A stretch of 64,000 bases of DNA, from contig NZ_FXZK01000003.1 of NCBI RefSeq assembly GCF_900184895.1, positions 310,001 to 374,000 of the forward strand, read 5' to 3'. Each line of letters opens with the position of its first letter. The first letter of the stretch is position 1. The notes beneath the pieces are model-generated. The model was not told the DNA's origin, did not search any database, and saw nothing but the letters and a program-made list of their open reading frames with translations. Below, in pieces: positions 9,649-18,927 of the stretch. This DNA is from Flavimaricola marinus (GTDB lineage: Bacteria > Pseudomonadota > Alphaproteobacteria > Rhodobacterales > Rhodobacteraceae). The position numbers were made by a program, and so were the translations under genes.

Positions 9649-11160
9649 CTAGTTGCTGCCGTCGCGCCGGAACCGCGTGGCGTCTTGTGCCGCGCGCCGC
9701 AGGGCGTTGGATTTGTGCACGGTCTCCTGGTATTCGGCTTCCGGATCGCTGTCGTAGACCACGCCGCCGCCGGCCTGAATGTAGAGCTTTTCATCCTTGA
9801 GGATCGCGGTGCGCAGGGCGATGCACATGTCCATGTCGCCATTGGCCGAGAAGTAGCCCAGACCGCCGCCGTAGACGCCGCGCTTTTCGGGCTCGAGTTC
9901 GTCGATGATTTCCATCGCCCGGACCTTGGGGGCGCCGGAGACCGTTCCTGCCGGCATGCCCGCAAAGAAGGCCGAGAGCGCGTCCTGGTCTTCGGCCAGT
10001 TCGCCCACCACGTTCGACACGATGTGCATCACGTGGGAATAGCGTTCGACGATGAATTCCTCGGTCGGCCGCACGGTGCCGATCTTGGCCACCCGCCCGA
10101 CATCGTTGCGCCCGAGGTCGAGCAGCATCAGGTGTTCGGCCAGTTCCTTTTCGTCGGCCATCAAATCGGCCTCGTTGGCCCGATCCTCGACCGGCGTCGC
10201 GCCCCGTGGCCGGGTGCCCGCGATGGGTCGGATCGTGATTTCCCGTCCGAAGACCCGCACGAGGATCTCGGGGCTCGCGCCGACGACCTGAAAATCACCG
10301 AAGTTGAAGAAGAACATGAAGGGCGAGGGGTTCGTCCGCCGCAGGCTTCGGTACAGTGCGAAGGGCGGTTCGTGGAACTCTTGTGTCCACCGCTGCGACG
10401 GGACCACCTGGAAGATGTCGCCTGCGCGGATGTAGTCCTTTGCGGTTTCGACCGCGGCCCGGTAGCCATCGGGCGAGAAGTTCGAGACCGGTGGCCCGGC
10501 CTCGATCGGTGCGGCAAGGTGCCGGCTGTCGGTGGGCACCGGCCGGTCGAGCGCCCGCTGAGCGTCCATCACCCGTTCGGCGGCCTGTGCGTAGGCCGCC
10601 TTGGCGTTGAGCCCGGACGTCACCCATGCGGGCGCGACGAGGATCACCTCGCCTTTCACCCCGTCGAGCACCGCGACCACCGAGGGCCGCAGCATCACCG
10701 CGTCGGGCAGCCCCAGCGGATCGGGGTTCACGTCGGGCAGGTGTTCCACCAGCCGGATCATGTCATAGCCCAGATAGCCGAACAGCCCCGCCGAGGCTGC
10801 GGGAAGGTCGTCGGGCAGGTCGATCTTGCTTTCCGCCAGAAGCGCCCGAAGCGAGCTGAGCGGGTCGCTGCCTTCTTCGACGAAGGCATCATCGTCGTAG
10901 CGTGCCGCCCGGTTGATCCGGGCGCTGGTGCCGCGGCAATCCCAGATCAGATCGGGGTTCATCCCGATGATCGAATACCGCCCGCGCACTTCGCCCCCTG
11001 TCACGCTTTCCAGCATGAAGGCGTGTTTGCCAGCCCCCGAGAGCCGCAACATCAGCGATACGGCCGTGTCGAGGTCTGCGGCCAGCCGGGTATAGACGAT
11101 CTGGTTCTGCCCGGCGCTGTAGCCCGCGCTGAAGCTGTCGAAATCGGGAAGCAGGCTCAT
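9649..11160 (-). CDS. trpE: Anthranilate synthase component I
   Basis: Makes anthranilate from chorismate and ammonia, the entry to tryptophan synthesis. I start at ATG 11160 (503 aa, MSLLPDFDSF), one base after the TGA of the upstream peptidyl-prolyl isomerase gene; upstream in-frame sequence overlaps that gene. The N-terminal feedback site shows the LES motif (AFMLESV). The chorismate-binding domain shows IAGTRPRGA, HLMLLDLGRNDVGR and PAGTVSGAPKVRAMEI, then the EPEKRGVYGGGLGYF segment. Ends convergently with the deacetylase gene. I saw no leader peptide or attenuator; the gene looks cotranscribed with the gene upstream. Confidence 0.97.
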   Translation of the reverse strand: MSLLPDFDSFSAGYSAGQNQIVYTRLAADLDTAVSLMLRLSGAGKHAFMLESVTGGEVRGRYSIIGMNPDLIWDCRGTSARINRAARYDDDAFVEEGSDPLSSLRALLAESKIDLPDDLPAASAGLFGYLGYDMIRLVEHLPDVNPDPLGLPDAVMLRPSVVAVLDGVKGEVILVAPAWVTSGLNAKAAYAQAAERVMDAQRALDRPVPTDSRHLAAPIEAGPPVSNFSPDGYRAAVETAKDYIRAGDIFQVVPSQRWTQEFHEPPFALYRSLRRTNPSPFMFFFNFGDFQVVGASPEILVRVFGREITIRPIAGTRPRGATPVEDRANEADLMADEKELAEHLMLLDLGRNDVGRVAKIGTVRPTEEFIVERYSHVMHIVSNVVGELAEDQDALSAFFAGMPAGTVSGAPKVRAMEIIDELEPEKRGVYGGGLGYFSANGDMDMCIALRTAILKDEKLYIQAGGGVVYDSDPEAEYQETVHKSNALRRAAQDATRFRRDGSN

Positions 11161-11161
11161 G

Positions 11162-13006
11162 TCACTGGTAATTCGCATGCACCGCGGTGATCGCGGCCTG
11201 GTTGATCGAGACATCCGTCCGCGCCTGCACCGATGCGGTGAAGATGCTGTAGATGTCCTGTGCAATGCCCTGGCTGGTCCGGGCGGCGATGGCTTCGGCT
11301 TCGGCGGCCATGGTCGGATCGTCCATATCCACCGGGGCGATATCGGTCAGGTGCACCAGCACCGTCAGCCCGGTCTCGTCCGAGATCACCCGCGCTTCAC
11401 CCAGTGCCATGTCGAAGACCTCCGCCATGAGCCCTTGCGGAGTATCGGGGATGAAGTTTCTACGGATCGCGTTGGCCTCGGAGGTGACCGACAGCCCGAG
11501 ATCGCTCATCGCGGCACCGTTGCCGACCTGCGCCTGCAATTCTGCCCCGACGGCGCCGACCGCTTCGGCCGTGGCCCGATCGACCCGGTCGGCGATGACC
11601 TGTTCGCGCACCTCGTCGAGGGGGCGCAGGGCAGGGGCCACGATCTCGTCGACCCGCAGGGTGAACAGCCCGCCATCGTCAAGCTCGCTCAATTCGGGGA
11701 ACGCCCCCACCTCGGTGGCCATGGCCTGCTGCCGGAACAGATCGTAGGCGGCGATGCCGTCGCTGACCTCTTCGGACCAGTCGATGGTCCCGAGTTCCAG
11801 CCGTGTCTGTTCGGCGAGGTCTTCGATGGCCGCACCGCCGGCGATCAGATCGATGATCCGGTCGTATTCGCCCGCGATGACCCGGCGTGCTCTGTCGCGC
11901 CCCAGTTCGGCGCGCAGATCGGGGGCGGCCTCTTCGAAGCTGATCTCTTCGGCGCCAAGGATCGCGTTCATCCGAAACAGCGCCGGTCCGAGCGAGGTCA
12001 TCACCGGCCCGACCACATCGCCGGGGGCGGCGCCGAACACCGCCTCGCTGGCCGCGCCGAGATCGTCGGCCGCGACGTCGCCCAGATCCACGTCCGCCAG
12101 ATCGAGACCCCGGTCGGACACCAGCGTGTCGAAGTCGGTCTCGCCCGCGGTCAGCGACGCCATGGCGTCGTTCGCCTGTGCCTCATTGCCAAAGACCAGC
12201 CGTTCGACGAGCCGCCGTTCCGGCTGCACATAATCGTTGATCCGGGCGTCATAGAGTTCGCGCACGGCGGTGTCGTCCACCTCGACCTCGTCCTGGATCA
12301 TCTCCGGCAGGATCGCGGCGTAGGTGATCTTGCGGATCTCGGGCGCGGTGTAGGCCTCGGGCGTCGCCTCGTATTGTGCGAGCATGTCTTCCTCGGTGGG
12401 CGCCGGCAGAGGATCGGTGAGGATATCGGCGGTGAGCGGGGCCCAGTCGAAACTGCGCCGTTCACCGACGAAGTTCAACATGGTGTCGGCATAGACTTCC
12501 GCCTCCGGAATGCCGCCCAACACCGCGCTTTGCAGCAGGGTGCGGGCCATGTCGTCGCGCAGGCCGGATTCGAATTCGCGCTCGGTCAGTCCGTTCCGGT
12601 CGAGGGTGAAGCGGTAGGCCTCCCGGTCAAAGCTGCCGGAGATGCCCTGAAAGGCGGGGATTTGCACCACACGCTCGGCGACCCGTTCGTCCCCGACGGA
12701 AACGCCGAGCTGCGCCACTTCGTTGTCGAGCACGGCGGTCGAGACCACCTGGCTGAGCACGGCCCGGTCGATCCCGAAGGCCTGCGCCTGCGGAAAGCTG
12801 AGCGGCTGGCCCAACTGGGCGGAAAACGCGTCGATCTGCTGGGTCAGGGCATTGGCGTAGGTCTGCACGCCGATGTCCTTGTCCCCGGCGGAGCCGATGG
12901 ACCGGATATTTCCCGACAGGTTCGTCGTGCCGAAGCCGATCAGGCCCACGAACAGCAAACCCAAGATGATCCAGACGCCGATACGGCTGCCTTTGCCCTT
13001 TGCCAT
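11162..13006 (-). CDS. PpiD/SurA-like peptidyl-prolyl isomerase, membrane anchored
   Basis: Periplasmic folding chaperone of the PpiD type (614 aa). I start at ATG 13006 (MAKGKGSRIG), preceded by GGGGAG, rather than 33 bases further up. A cytoplasmic basic stub is followed by one membrane anchor (about residues 8-27), then a SurA-N-like helical domain and a parvulin-like rotamase domain in the middle (about residues 240-360), with a long helical C-terminus. Parvulin catalytic residues are not obvious, so it may act mainly as a chaperone, as PpiD does in E. coli. Its stop codon is one base from the trpE start, suggesting coupled translation. Confidence 0.85.
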   Translation of the reverse strand: MAKGKGSRIGVWIILGLLFVGLIGFGTTNLSGNIRSIGSAGDKDIGVQTYANALTQQIDAFSAQLGQPLSFPQAQAFGIDRAVLSQVVSTAVLDNEVAQLGVSVGDERVAERVVQIPAFQGISGSFDREAYRFTLDRNGLTEREFESGLRDDMARTLLQSAVLGGIPEAEVYADTMLNFVGERRSFDWAPLTADILTDPLPAPTEEDMLAQYEATPEAYTAPEIRKITYAAILPEMIQDEVEVDDTAVRELYDARINDYVQPERRLVERLVFGNEAQANDAMASLTAGETDFDTLVSDRGLDLADVDLGDVAADDLGAASEAVFGAAPGDVVGPVMTSLGPALFRMNAILGAEEISFEEAAPDLRAELGRDRARRVIAGEYDRIIDLIAGGAAIEDLAEQTRLELGTIDWSEEVSDGIAAYDLFRQQAMATEVGAFPELSELDDGGLFTLRVDEIVAPALRPLDEVREQVIADRVDRATAEAVGAVGAELQAQVGNGAAMSDLGLSVTSEANAIRRNFIPDTPQGLMAEVFDMALGEARVISDETGLTVLVHLTDIAPVDMDDPTMAAEAEAIAARTSQGIAQDIYSIFTASVQARTDVSINQAAITAVHANYQ

Positions 13007-13066
13007 TGTGGCCACTCCCCTAAAACTCCGGCCATTCAATAGGGGTCTGGGCGGGTGCGTGCAAGC

Positions 13067-14263
13067 CTATGTGCGGTGGGCGAACGGCAGCCCGGCGAGA
13101 CGGTCGAACAACAGGCCCACTCCGGCCCGGTCGATGTTGGCGAAAGCGACACGTACCTGAGTGTCGCCACCGGGGATTTCGGGGGGCATGAACATGGTGC
13201 CGGGAAGCAGCAGCACACCGGCCTCGGCCACCAGTTTCCGGGCGAAATCAGCCGAGGTCATGGCGAAGGGATGCTCCAGATAGGCGAAATAGGCGCCGCA
13301 GCCGAGCAGTTTCCAGCCTTGGGCGGCGAGCTTCGGCATGTTGTCGGCGATGGCGGCCCGGCGGTCGAGGATCTCGGCCCGTTCGCCGGCGAGCCACTGG
13401 CTGAGATTGCGCATCCCCCAAAGCGCGGCGCGTTGGCCGATCTGGTTGGGGCAGATCGCGACCGTGTCGAGAAACTTCTCGGCTTCGGCGAGCCGCGCGA
13501 CACTGGCCGTCATCGCGCCGACCCGGTGGCCGGTCAGGCGGTAGGCCTTGGAGAAGGAATAGAGTTGGATCAGCGTGTCGTCCCAATCCGGATCGGAAAA
13601 CAGATCGTGCGGCGCGCCGGTGCGGCTGTCGAAATCGCGGTAGGTTTCGTCGACGATCAGGGCAATGCCACGGGCGCGGCAGAGATCGAAGAACCCGCGA
13701 AGGGTCTCGGCGGGGTATTCTACGCCGCCGGGGTTGTTGGGGCTGACCAGCACGATTGCGCGGGTGCGGTCGGTGATCAAGGCGGCCGCATCGTCGGCGT
13801 CCGGGATCAGGCCGGCGCCGGTGGGCAGGGGCACGGTCGTCACCCCGGCCATATCGTTCCACATGCGGTGATTGAAGTAATAGGGCACCGGCAGGATCAC
13901 TTCGTCGCCCTCGGCGCAGAGCGTCATCAGGGCAGAGGCATAGGCCTGATTGCAGCCGGAGGTGATCGCGACCTGATCCGCGCGGATCTGCCCGCCGTAG
14001 CTGTCCGACCAGTGACCGGCGACTTCAGCCCGCAGCTCAGGCAGGCCCAACACCTGGCCGTAGAGATGCGCCTCCGGCTCGGTCAGGACGATCTGTGCAA
14101 TCGCCTCCAGCATCTGCGGCGGCGGCGGGTCCACCGGAGCGGCCTGACTGACGTTGATCAGGGGCCGGTCCGCCGGGTGGGTGACCCCCTCGAGCCAACG
14201 GCGCGCCTCCATCACGGGCGGGGCAAAAGTGGTGGCGGTGCGGGCGAGGGCGCGCGTGGACAT
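13067..14263 (-). CDS. PLP-dependent class I/II aminotransferase
   Basis: Fold-type I aminotransferase (398 aa from ATG 14263; ATG 14266 is equally possible, both after GGAAAG). Visible are the substrate loop with SPNNPGG, the aspartate strand (IVDETYRDF) and the PLP-lysine motif SFSKAYRLTGHRVG. Substrate cannot be read from the sequence; aromatic or branched-chain amino acids are plausible. It lies 60 bases upstream of the PpiD-like gene in the same direction, so a transcript aminotransferase-ppiD-trpE is likely. Confidence 0.88.
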   Translation of the reverse strand: MSTRALARTATTFAPPVMEARRWLEGVTHPADRPLINVSQAAPVDPPPPQMLEAIAQIVLTEPEAHLYGQVLGLPELRAEVAGHWSDSYGGQIRADQVAITSGCNQAYASALMTLCAEGDEVILPVPYYFNHRMWNDMAGVTTVPLPTGAGLIPDADDAAALITDRTRAIVLVSPNNPGGVEYPAETLRGFFDLCRARGIALIVDETYRDFDSRTGAPHDLFSDPDWDDTLIQLYSFSKAYRLTGHRVGAMTASVARLAEAEKFLDTVAICPNQIGQRAALWGMRNLSQWLAGERAEILDRRAAIADNMPKLAAQGWKLLGCGAYFAYLEHPFAMTSADFARKLVAEAGVLLLPGTMFMPPEIPGGDTQVRVAFANIDRAGVGLLFDRLAGLPFAHRT

Positions 14264-14314
14264 CATTCGGACTTTCCAAAATGCGCGCCTGCGGCGCACG
14301 ACATTTGTTTTGTT

Positions 14315-14349
14315 GCCTCCGGCGGGGATATTTGCAACCCAAAGAAGGG
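14315..14349 (+). repeat. Dispersed intergenic repeat, type a (copy R2)
   Basis: GCCTCCGGCGGGGATATTTG, then a variable CA, then ACCCAAAGAAGGG: nearly identical to R1 at 9511-9545. It sits between the aminotransferase start and the DUF2127 gene. Confidence 0.85.
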
Positions 14350-14364
14350 AAGCGCGCGCCTCTG

Positions 14365-14384
14365 CTTCTTTGGGTCATAAATAT
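14365..14384 (-). repeat. Partial inverted copy of repeat type a (R2b)
   Basis: On the minus strand it reads ATATTTATGACCCAAAGAAG, matching the distal half of R2. With R2 it can form a hairpin of about 18 paired bases with a short loop. This layout mirrors the R1/R1b pair. Confidence 0.75.
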
Positions 14385-14449
14385 CCATTCGACGAGGGCC
14401 ACAGAGAGCCGCGACTGGTGGTCGGCGCCGCGGCGTGGAGCGGACCCGA

Positions 14450-14950
14450 TCAGCCCTTGGTCTGATCCTCGGCGCGCAGCGCCTTGTATTCGATCCAGAT
14501 CAGCCAGATGACAAGGATGTCGATCACGGTCAGGACGATCATGATCGCGCCTTCTCCGTGATAGTATTTGTACATCTGATAGGCGATAAATCCGACCAGC
14601 GCCGCGATCGAGGCCGGATAGGCCCATCGCAACCCAGCCAGAAGTGCCAGCACGGCACCGAGGTTCAGGAGGCCGTGGATAACGAAGTAGAGCGTGTAGA
14701 AGTGGTCCGCATCGGGCGGCAGTTGCGCGATCTGGTGAGTGATCCAGAGTGCGAACGGATCGTTGGGGTCTTCGGTCAATTCGGTTCTGGCGAGGAAGGT
14801 GGATACGTTGGTCAGTCCGCCCGGGACGGCGAATATCGCCAGCCCGGCCAGCAGCTGCGTCAGCCCGAGCCCGCCTTTGCCGACGAGGGACACAACCAGG
14901 GCGAGATGTGCCCAAGGCCGTTTGCGGGGGAGCGTGGTGCTCAGGCTCAT
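14450..14950 (-). CDS. DUF2127 family membrane protein
   Basis: Small integral membrane protein (166 aa) with about four hydrophobic segments: near residues 15-40, 85-105, 112-130 and 136-155. The arrangement and the motifs FYTLYFVIHGLLNLG and YQMYKYYHG fit the DUF2127 family, whose function is unknown. It is probably its own transcription unit; a repeat pair lies just downstream. Confidence 0.8.
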   Translation of the reverse strand: MSLSTTLPRKRPWAHLALVVSLVGKGGLGLTQLLAGLAIFAVPGGLTNVSTFLARTELTEDPNDPFALWITHQIAQLPPDADHFYTLYFVIHGLLNLGAVLALLAGLRWAYPASIAALVGFIAYQMYKYYHGEGAIMIVLTVIDILVIWLIWIEYKALRAEDQTKG

Positions 14951-15077
14951 CGTTGCGACATCCTTATGTCGGAGCGCTGTGCGGGCACCTCCGGTGGCCT
15001 TGTTTGGCCCTGTTCAGGAAGGGGCACCCACCGGTTCCGCCGCGCCGCTTTTAGCTGCGCGGACGAGAGTCGCGGTG

Positions 15078-15593
15078 TCAGTCCTTGCCCCGGTAGGGCT
15101 CTACATATTGCAGCGCCATATCCCACGGAAAGAAGATCCACGTGTCCTGGCTGACCTCGGTGATGAAGGTGTCGACCTGTGGTCGCCCTTTGGGCTTGGC
15201 GTAGACCGTGGCGAAATGCGCTTTGGGATAGAGTTCCCGCACCAGTTCCAGCGTCCGCCCGGAATCGACCAGATCGTCGACGATCAGGATACCGGTTCCG
15301 TCGCCCATCATGTCGGCATCCGGGGATTTGAGGACCGTCGCTTCGGATTGGGTTTGATGGTTGTAGCTTTTGACGCTGATCGTGTCGACCGTCCGGATAT
15401 CCAGTTCTCGTGCCATGATCATTGCCGGGGCCATGCCGCCACGCGTGATCGCCACGATCGCCCGCCAGTTTCCGTCATCGGGCCCGTGCCCGTCGAGCCG
15501 CCACGCCAGTGCCCGGCTGTCGCGGTGGATTTGATCCCACGAAATGTGAAAGCCCTTTTCATGGGGCAGGCGGTCGGAGGGGCGTGTGCTCAT
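15078..15593 (-). CDS. gpt: Xanthine phosphoribosyltransferase
   Basis: Purine salvage enzyme making XMP (and GMP) from PRPP and the free base. I start at ATG 15593 (171 aa, [15 protein letters not shown]) with AGAAG upstream; longer in-frame starts run through fabI. The 13-residue PRPP-binding loop is visible as [14 protein letters not shown] near residue 96, and the purine-side ITRGGMAPA near residue 47. The C-terminal FFPWD matches Gpt-type enzymes. The gene lies 33 bases after fabI in the same direction. Confidence 0.93.
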   Translation of the reverse strand: MSTRPSDRLPHEKGFHISWDQIHRDSRALAWRLDGHGPDDGNWRAIVAITRGGMAPAMIMARELDIRTVDTISVKSYNHQTQSEATVLKSPDADMMGDGTGILIVDDLVDSGRTLELVRELYPKAHFATVYAKPKGRPQVDTFITEVSQDTWIFFPWDMALQYVEPYRGKD

Positions 15594-15625
15594 GTGTCTT
15601 CTTTCTGGTGGATGGCCCGACGGCG

Positions 15626-16450
15626 TCAGCCTTCGTCCTTGCGATTGGGCGCTTCGATATCGGGGGCGTCGACGGCCTTCATGCCGACAACGTGGTAGCC
15701 GGCGTCGACGTGATGCGTTTCGCCCGTCACCCCGGACGACAGATCGGACAGAAGATACAGCGCCGAGCCGCCGACCTCGTCGATGGTGACGTTCTTGCGC
15801 AGCGGCGAGTTGTACTCGTTCCATTTCAGGATGTAGCGGAAATCGCCGATCCCCGATGCCGCCAGCGTCTTGATCGGGCCGGCAGAGATCGCGTTCACCC
15901 GGATGCCGTCCTTGCCCAGATCCTCTGCCAGATACCGCACCGATGCTTCGAGCGCCGCTTTGGCGACCCCCATGACGTTGTAATGCGGCATGATCCGTTC
16001 GGCCCCGTAGTAGGTGAGCGTGATGGCGCTGCCGCCCTTGCTCATCATCTTTTCGGCCCGCTGCATGACGGCGGTGAAGGAATAGACCGAGATGTCCATC
16101 GTCATGGTGAAGTTGTCGCGGCTGGTGTCGACGTAGCGCCCGCGCAATTCGTTCTTGTCCGAGAAACCGATGGCGTGGACGATGAAGTCGAGACCGTCCC
16201 AATGCTCCTTGAGTCCGTCGAAGAGCCCGTCGATGGACGCCTCGTCGCCGACGTCGCAGGGTAGCACGATGTCGGAGCCCAGAGAGGCGGCCAGCGGACC
16301 GACCCGCTTTTTCAAAGCCTCTCCCTGATAGGAGAAGGCCAGATCGGCACCCGCGTCGGAGAGAGCCTTGGCGATCCCCCATGCGATGGATTTGTCGTTG
16401 GCGAGCCCCATAATGAGCCCGCGTTTTCCCTGCATCAGCCCTGCCGTCAT
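15626..16450 (-). CDS. fabI: Enoyl-[acyl-carrier-protein] reductase (NADH)
   Basis: Last reductive step of each fatty acid elongation cycle. This 274-residue protein is an atypical short-chain dehydrogenase: the nucleotide-binding N-terminus shows [16 protein letters not shown], and the catalytic pair appears as Y-X6-K (YNVMGVAK, near residue 155). The hallmark [18 protein letters not shown] follows near residue 190. Length and motifs match FabI, the target of triclosan. Confidence 0.96.
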   Translation of the reverse strand: MTAGLMQGKRGLIMGLANDKSIAWGIAKALSDAGADLAFSYQGEALKKRVGPLAASLGSDIVLPCDVGDEASIDGLFDGLKEHWDGLDFIVHAIGFSDKNELRGRYVDTSRDNFTMTMDISVYSFTAVMQRAEKMMSKGGSAITLTYYGAERIMPHYNVMGVAKAALEASVRYLAEDLGKDGIRVNAISAGPIKTLAASGIGDFRYILKWNEYNSPLRKNVTIDEVGGSALYLLSDLSSGVTGETHHVDAGYHVVGMKAVDAPDIEAPNRKDEG

Positions 16451-16637
16451 GGACCTGCCCCCTTGGATTCAGATTGTCACGCTGCCGCCACAGGCACAGG
16501 CCAGGGGCAAGAGCCTGTTTTGTTTAGGCGATTGCGGCCCCTGCATCAAGACAGAGATGGCTGTGTCGCATGGGGGCGTCTGGGCATTGTAAGTCGGCAG
16601 GGCGGGGCGTAGGATTCGCACCGTAAGGAGGCCCTTG

Positions 16638-17243
16638 ATGAGCGACCGAACCGGTATCTTTGCGGGGGACGACCCCTTTGTTCTGGCGCAATCGTGGATG
16701 AGCGAGGCGGCCAAGTCCGAGCCGAGCGATCCCAACGCGATTGCCCTGTCGACCGTCGATCCGGACGGCATGCCCAACGTGCGCATGGTCCTGCTCAAGG
16801 AGATCGAGCCGGACGCCTTCGTGTTCTATACGAATTACGAAAGCCAGAAGGCCATCGAAATTGAATCCTCCGGAAAGGCCGCTTTTGTGCTACACTGGAA
16901 GTCGCTGGCACGCCAAATTCGGGTCCGCGGGCTTGTAAGCCGCGAGGATGGTCCGAAGGCGGAAGCCTACTATGCCTCCCGGTCGTTGCAGAGCCGGTTG
17001 GGCGCTTGGGCGTCGGCGCAGTCCCGCCCGCTTTCGTCGAGGGCGGCGCTCATGGCCGAGGTGGCGCGTGTAACGGCCACCAAGGGGACCAATCCACCCC
17101 GGCCCCCGCATTGGGGCGGATACCGGATTGTCCCGATTGAAATGGAGTTCTGGGCCGATGGTGCGTTTCGACTGCACGATCGGTTCCGCTGGACGCGGGA
17201 GACGATCGAAATGCCGTGGAAAAAGACCCGATTGAACCCCTGA
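16638..17243 (+). CDS. pdxH: Pyridoxamine/pyridoxine 5'-phosphate oxidase
   Basis: FMN enzyme that makes pyridoxal 5'-phosphate (201 aa). ATG 16638 is chosen over TTG 16635 because AAGGAGG lies seven bases before it. Visible family segments: [22 protein letters not shown], the FMN/phosphate region [14 protein letters not shown], and the C-terminal [12 protein letters not shown] hairpin that includes its stop codon follows. Confidence 0.95.
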   Translation: MSDRTGIFAGDDPFVLAQSWMSEAAKSEPSDPNAIALSTVDPDGMPNVRMVLLKEIEPDAFVFYTNYESQKAIEIESSGKAAFVLHWKSLARQIRVRGLVSREDGPKAEAYYASRSLQSRLGAWASAQSRPLSSRAALMAEVARVTATKGTNPPRPPHWGGYRIVPIEMEFWADGAFRLHDRFRWTRETIEMPWKKTRLNP

Positions 17244-17269
17244 ATTTCACGCTTCGTGAATTGCAGGGG
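17237..17269 (+). terminator. Hairpin at the end of pdxH, possible terminator
   Basis: CCCCTGAATTTCACG and CGTGAATTGCAGGGG form a stem of about 15 pairs with one mismatch region and a 3-base loop. The stem covers the pdxH stop codon. The U tract after it is weak, so efficiency is uncertain. Confidence 0.45.
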
Positions 17270-17364
17270 GTTGCGACGCCCTTGTTTATATGCGCATTGT
17301 TGCATGGACTGCTCAGAAAGTGCTGTCCAAGTAACGAAACCGTGATGCCTGTGGAAGAATCTTA

Positions 17365-17913
17365 ATGGACACGTCCGACAAGCGAGATCGCCTCGAAGTT
17401 GAGGGCCGGGTAAAGTGGTTTGACCCTGCAAAGGGGTTTGGTTTCGTTGTATCCGACGAAGGTGGGCCTGACATCCTGCTGCACGCCAACGTGTTACGCA
17501 ATTTCGGGCAGAGTTCTTTGGCCGACGGGGCGGGTATCCGTCTGGTTGTGCAGCAGACCGAGCGTGGGGTTCAGGCCTACGAGGTTCTCGAGATCACCCC
17601 ACCGGAGAATCCTGCCGGTGCGGGCCTGACCGACATTGCCGAATACGATCCCGAATATATCGCCAACCTGCCGCTTGAGCCGGTTCGGATAAAGTGGTTC
17701 GATAAGGTCAAGGGCTTTGGCTTTGGCAATGTGTTCGGCCAGGATGAGGATATTTTCGTGCATATCGAGGTGCTCAGGCAATCAGGCTTTTCCGATCTCG
17801 CGGTCGGGGAGGCGGTCTGCCTGAAGGTGATCGAAGGCAAGCGCGGTCGCATGGCGGCCGAAGTGCTGGCCTGGGACATGGCTGTCCGGCAACGTCGGGA
17901 ACGGTCTGAATGA
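17365..17913 (+). CDS. Protein with two cold-shock domains
   Basis: Cytoplasmic single-stranded nucleic acid-binding protein (182 aa) made of two CspA-like domains: residues about 12-78 (VKWFDPAKGFGFV) and about 107-172 (IKWFDKVKGFGFG). Each holds the RNP1-type KGFGF motif and an RNP2-like segment (DILLH, DIFVH). Duplicated cold-shock proteins of this size are common in Rhodobacterales. It overlaps the following DUF192 gene by 4 bases. Confidence 0.93.
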   Translation: MDTSDKRDRLEVEGRVKWFDPAKGFGFVVSDEGGPDILLHANVLRNFGQSSLADGAGIRLVVQQTERGVQAYEVLEITPPENPAGAGLTDIAEYDPEYIANLPLEPVRIKWFDKVKGFGFGNVFGQDEDIFVHIEVLRQSGFSDLAVGEAVCLKVIEGKRGRMAAEVLAWDMAVRQRRERSE

Positions 17914-18383
17914 GACGATGGATTTCGGTCGCGCTCTTGCTGCTGAGTGCCGCGGGGGCCAGTTCTGCTGCCGCCGCCTGTCGCGAGGATCGCGTCACCG
18001 TGCGCGGCGACTGGGGGCAGGCGAATTTCACCGTCGAGGTCGCGGATGACAGCGCCGAGCGCGGTCGCGGCCTGATGTATGTGGAACAAATGCCGACGAT
18101 GGCGGGCATGCTGTTCGTCTATGACGCGCCGCAGCGCGCGACATTCTGGATGCGCAACACGCTGATCCCGCTCGACATGCTGTTTGCCGGCCCGGATGGC
18201 ACTGTCCTGACGGTTCACGAGAACGCCGTTCCCCTCGACGAAACCACCATCGACGGCGGCGAGGGCGTGAAATTCGTGCTGGAGATCAACGGCGGCATGG
18301 CCGGCCGGCTTGGCATCGAGCCCGGTGATGTGCTGCAACATCCCTCGATTGGCGCGGCCGCAGCGGCCCCCTGTGCATCTTAA
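17910..18383 (+). CDS. Secreted DUF192 protein
   Basis: Small periplasmic protein (157 aa) with a Sec signal peptide (residues 1-23, ending SSAAAAC) and a single DUF192 domain with the characteristic ERGRGLMYVEQMP and FWMRNTLIPLDMLF segments. Function is unknown. Translation is probably coupled to the double cold-shock gene through the 4-base overlap. The tRNA-Pro gene starts about 50 bases downstream. Confidence 0.9.
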   Translation: MRRWISVALLLLSAAGASSAAAACREDRVTVRGDWGQANFTVEVADDSAERGRGLMYVEQMPTMAGMLFVYDAPQRATFWMRNTLIPLDMLFAGPDGTVLTVHENAVPLDETTIDGGEGVKFVLEINGGMAGRLGIEPGDVLQHPSIGAAAAAPCAS

Positions 18384-18435
18384 ACACTTTTGGGGCTTTT
18401 CAATCGCTGCCGCCCGTCTTATGAGGGCGTCGGTT

Positions 18436-18512
18436 CGGGGCGTAGCGCAGTCTGGTAGCGCATCTGTTTTGGGAACAGAGGGTCGGGAGTTCGAATCTCT
18501 CCGCCCCGACCA
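18436..18512 (+). tRNA. tRNA-Pro (anticodon UGG)
   Basis: Full cloverleaf of 77 bases with encoded CCA. The acceptor stem pairs CGGGGCG with CGCCCCG. The anticodon stem TCTGT/ACAGA encloses the loop TTTGGGA, giving anticodon TGG. The T arm reads GGGAG TTCGAAT CTCTC with one mismatch in the stem. Confidence 0.97.
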
Positions 18513-18536
18513 ATTTCACTAAAATCGACGGGTGGC

Positions 18537-18887
18537 TCAGCAGCCGGGGTAATCCCCGAGCGTGGCTTGCATCTTTTTGGTCAGCCCTTTGCGGATGATC
18601 CGGTAGGACGCTTCGATCCGGTGCCGCAGTTCGTCTGCCTCAGTGCCGTCGGGCAGGCTGATCCACGATTTGTGAAAATAGGCGGCCTTTTCACCGACCC
18701 CGAGGCTTATCAGCATTTCGGCGGTTTCGATGCTGTCGGTTTTCACGGAGGTCGAGGTTTGCAGCGATCCCCGGCAGGCAAACATCTTGCCGCCCACCTT
18801 CCATGCATCGTGCTCTCCGCCCCACGGGTCCGAGACCTCGGCGCCGGGCAGGGTGCTGCATATTTCATTGACCAGATCGCGGCTCAT
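18537..18887 (-). CDS. MmcQ/YjbR family protein
   Basis: Small cytoplasmic protein (116 aa from ATG 18887, MSRDLVNEICST) with the MmcQ/YjbR fold (DUF419), related to the CyaY-like double-wing DNA-binding fold. Visible are PGAEVSDPWGGEHDAWKVGGKMFA, YFHKSWISLP and a C-terminal helix with RASYRII-type residues. No defined function. It is transcribed away from the DUF1697 gene 40 bases away. Confidence 0.85.
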   Translation of the reverse strand: MSRDLVNEICSTLPGAEVSDPWGGEHDAWKVGGKMFACRGSLQTSTSVKTDSIETAEMLISLGVGEKAAYFHKSWISLPDGTEADELRHRIEASYRIIRKGLTKKMQATLGDYPGC

Positions 18888-18927
18888 GGTGCCAGTATGG
18901 CGGGGAGTGAGTGAGGGATCAACGATC

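Noticed and set aside
11100-11265. Tryptophan attenuator or leader peptide at trpE
   Set aside because: The region upstream of trpE is coding sequence of the PpiD-like gene, with no Trp-rich small frame or alternative hairpins seen.
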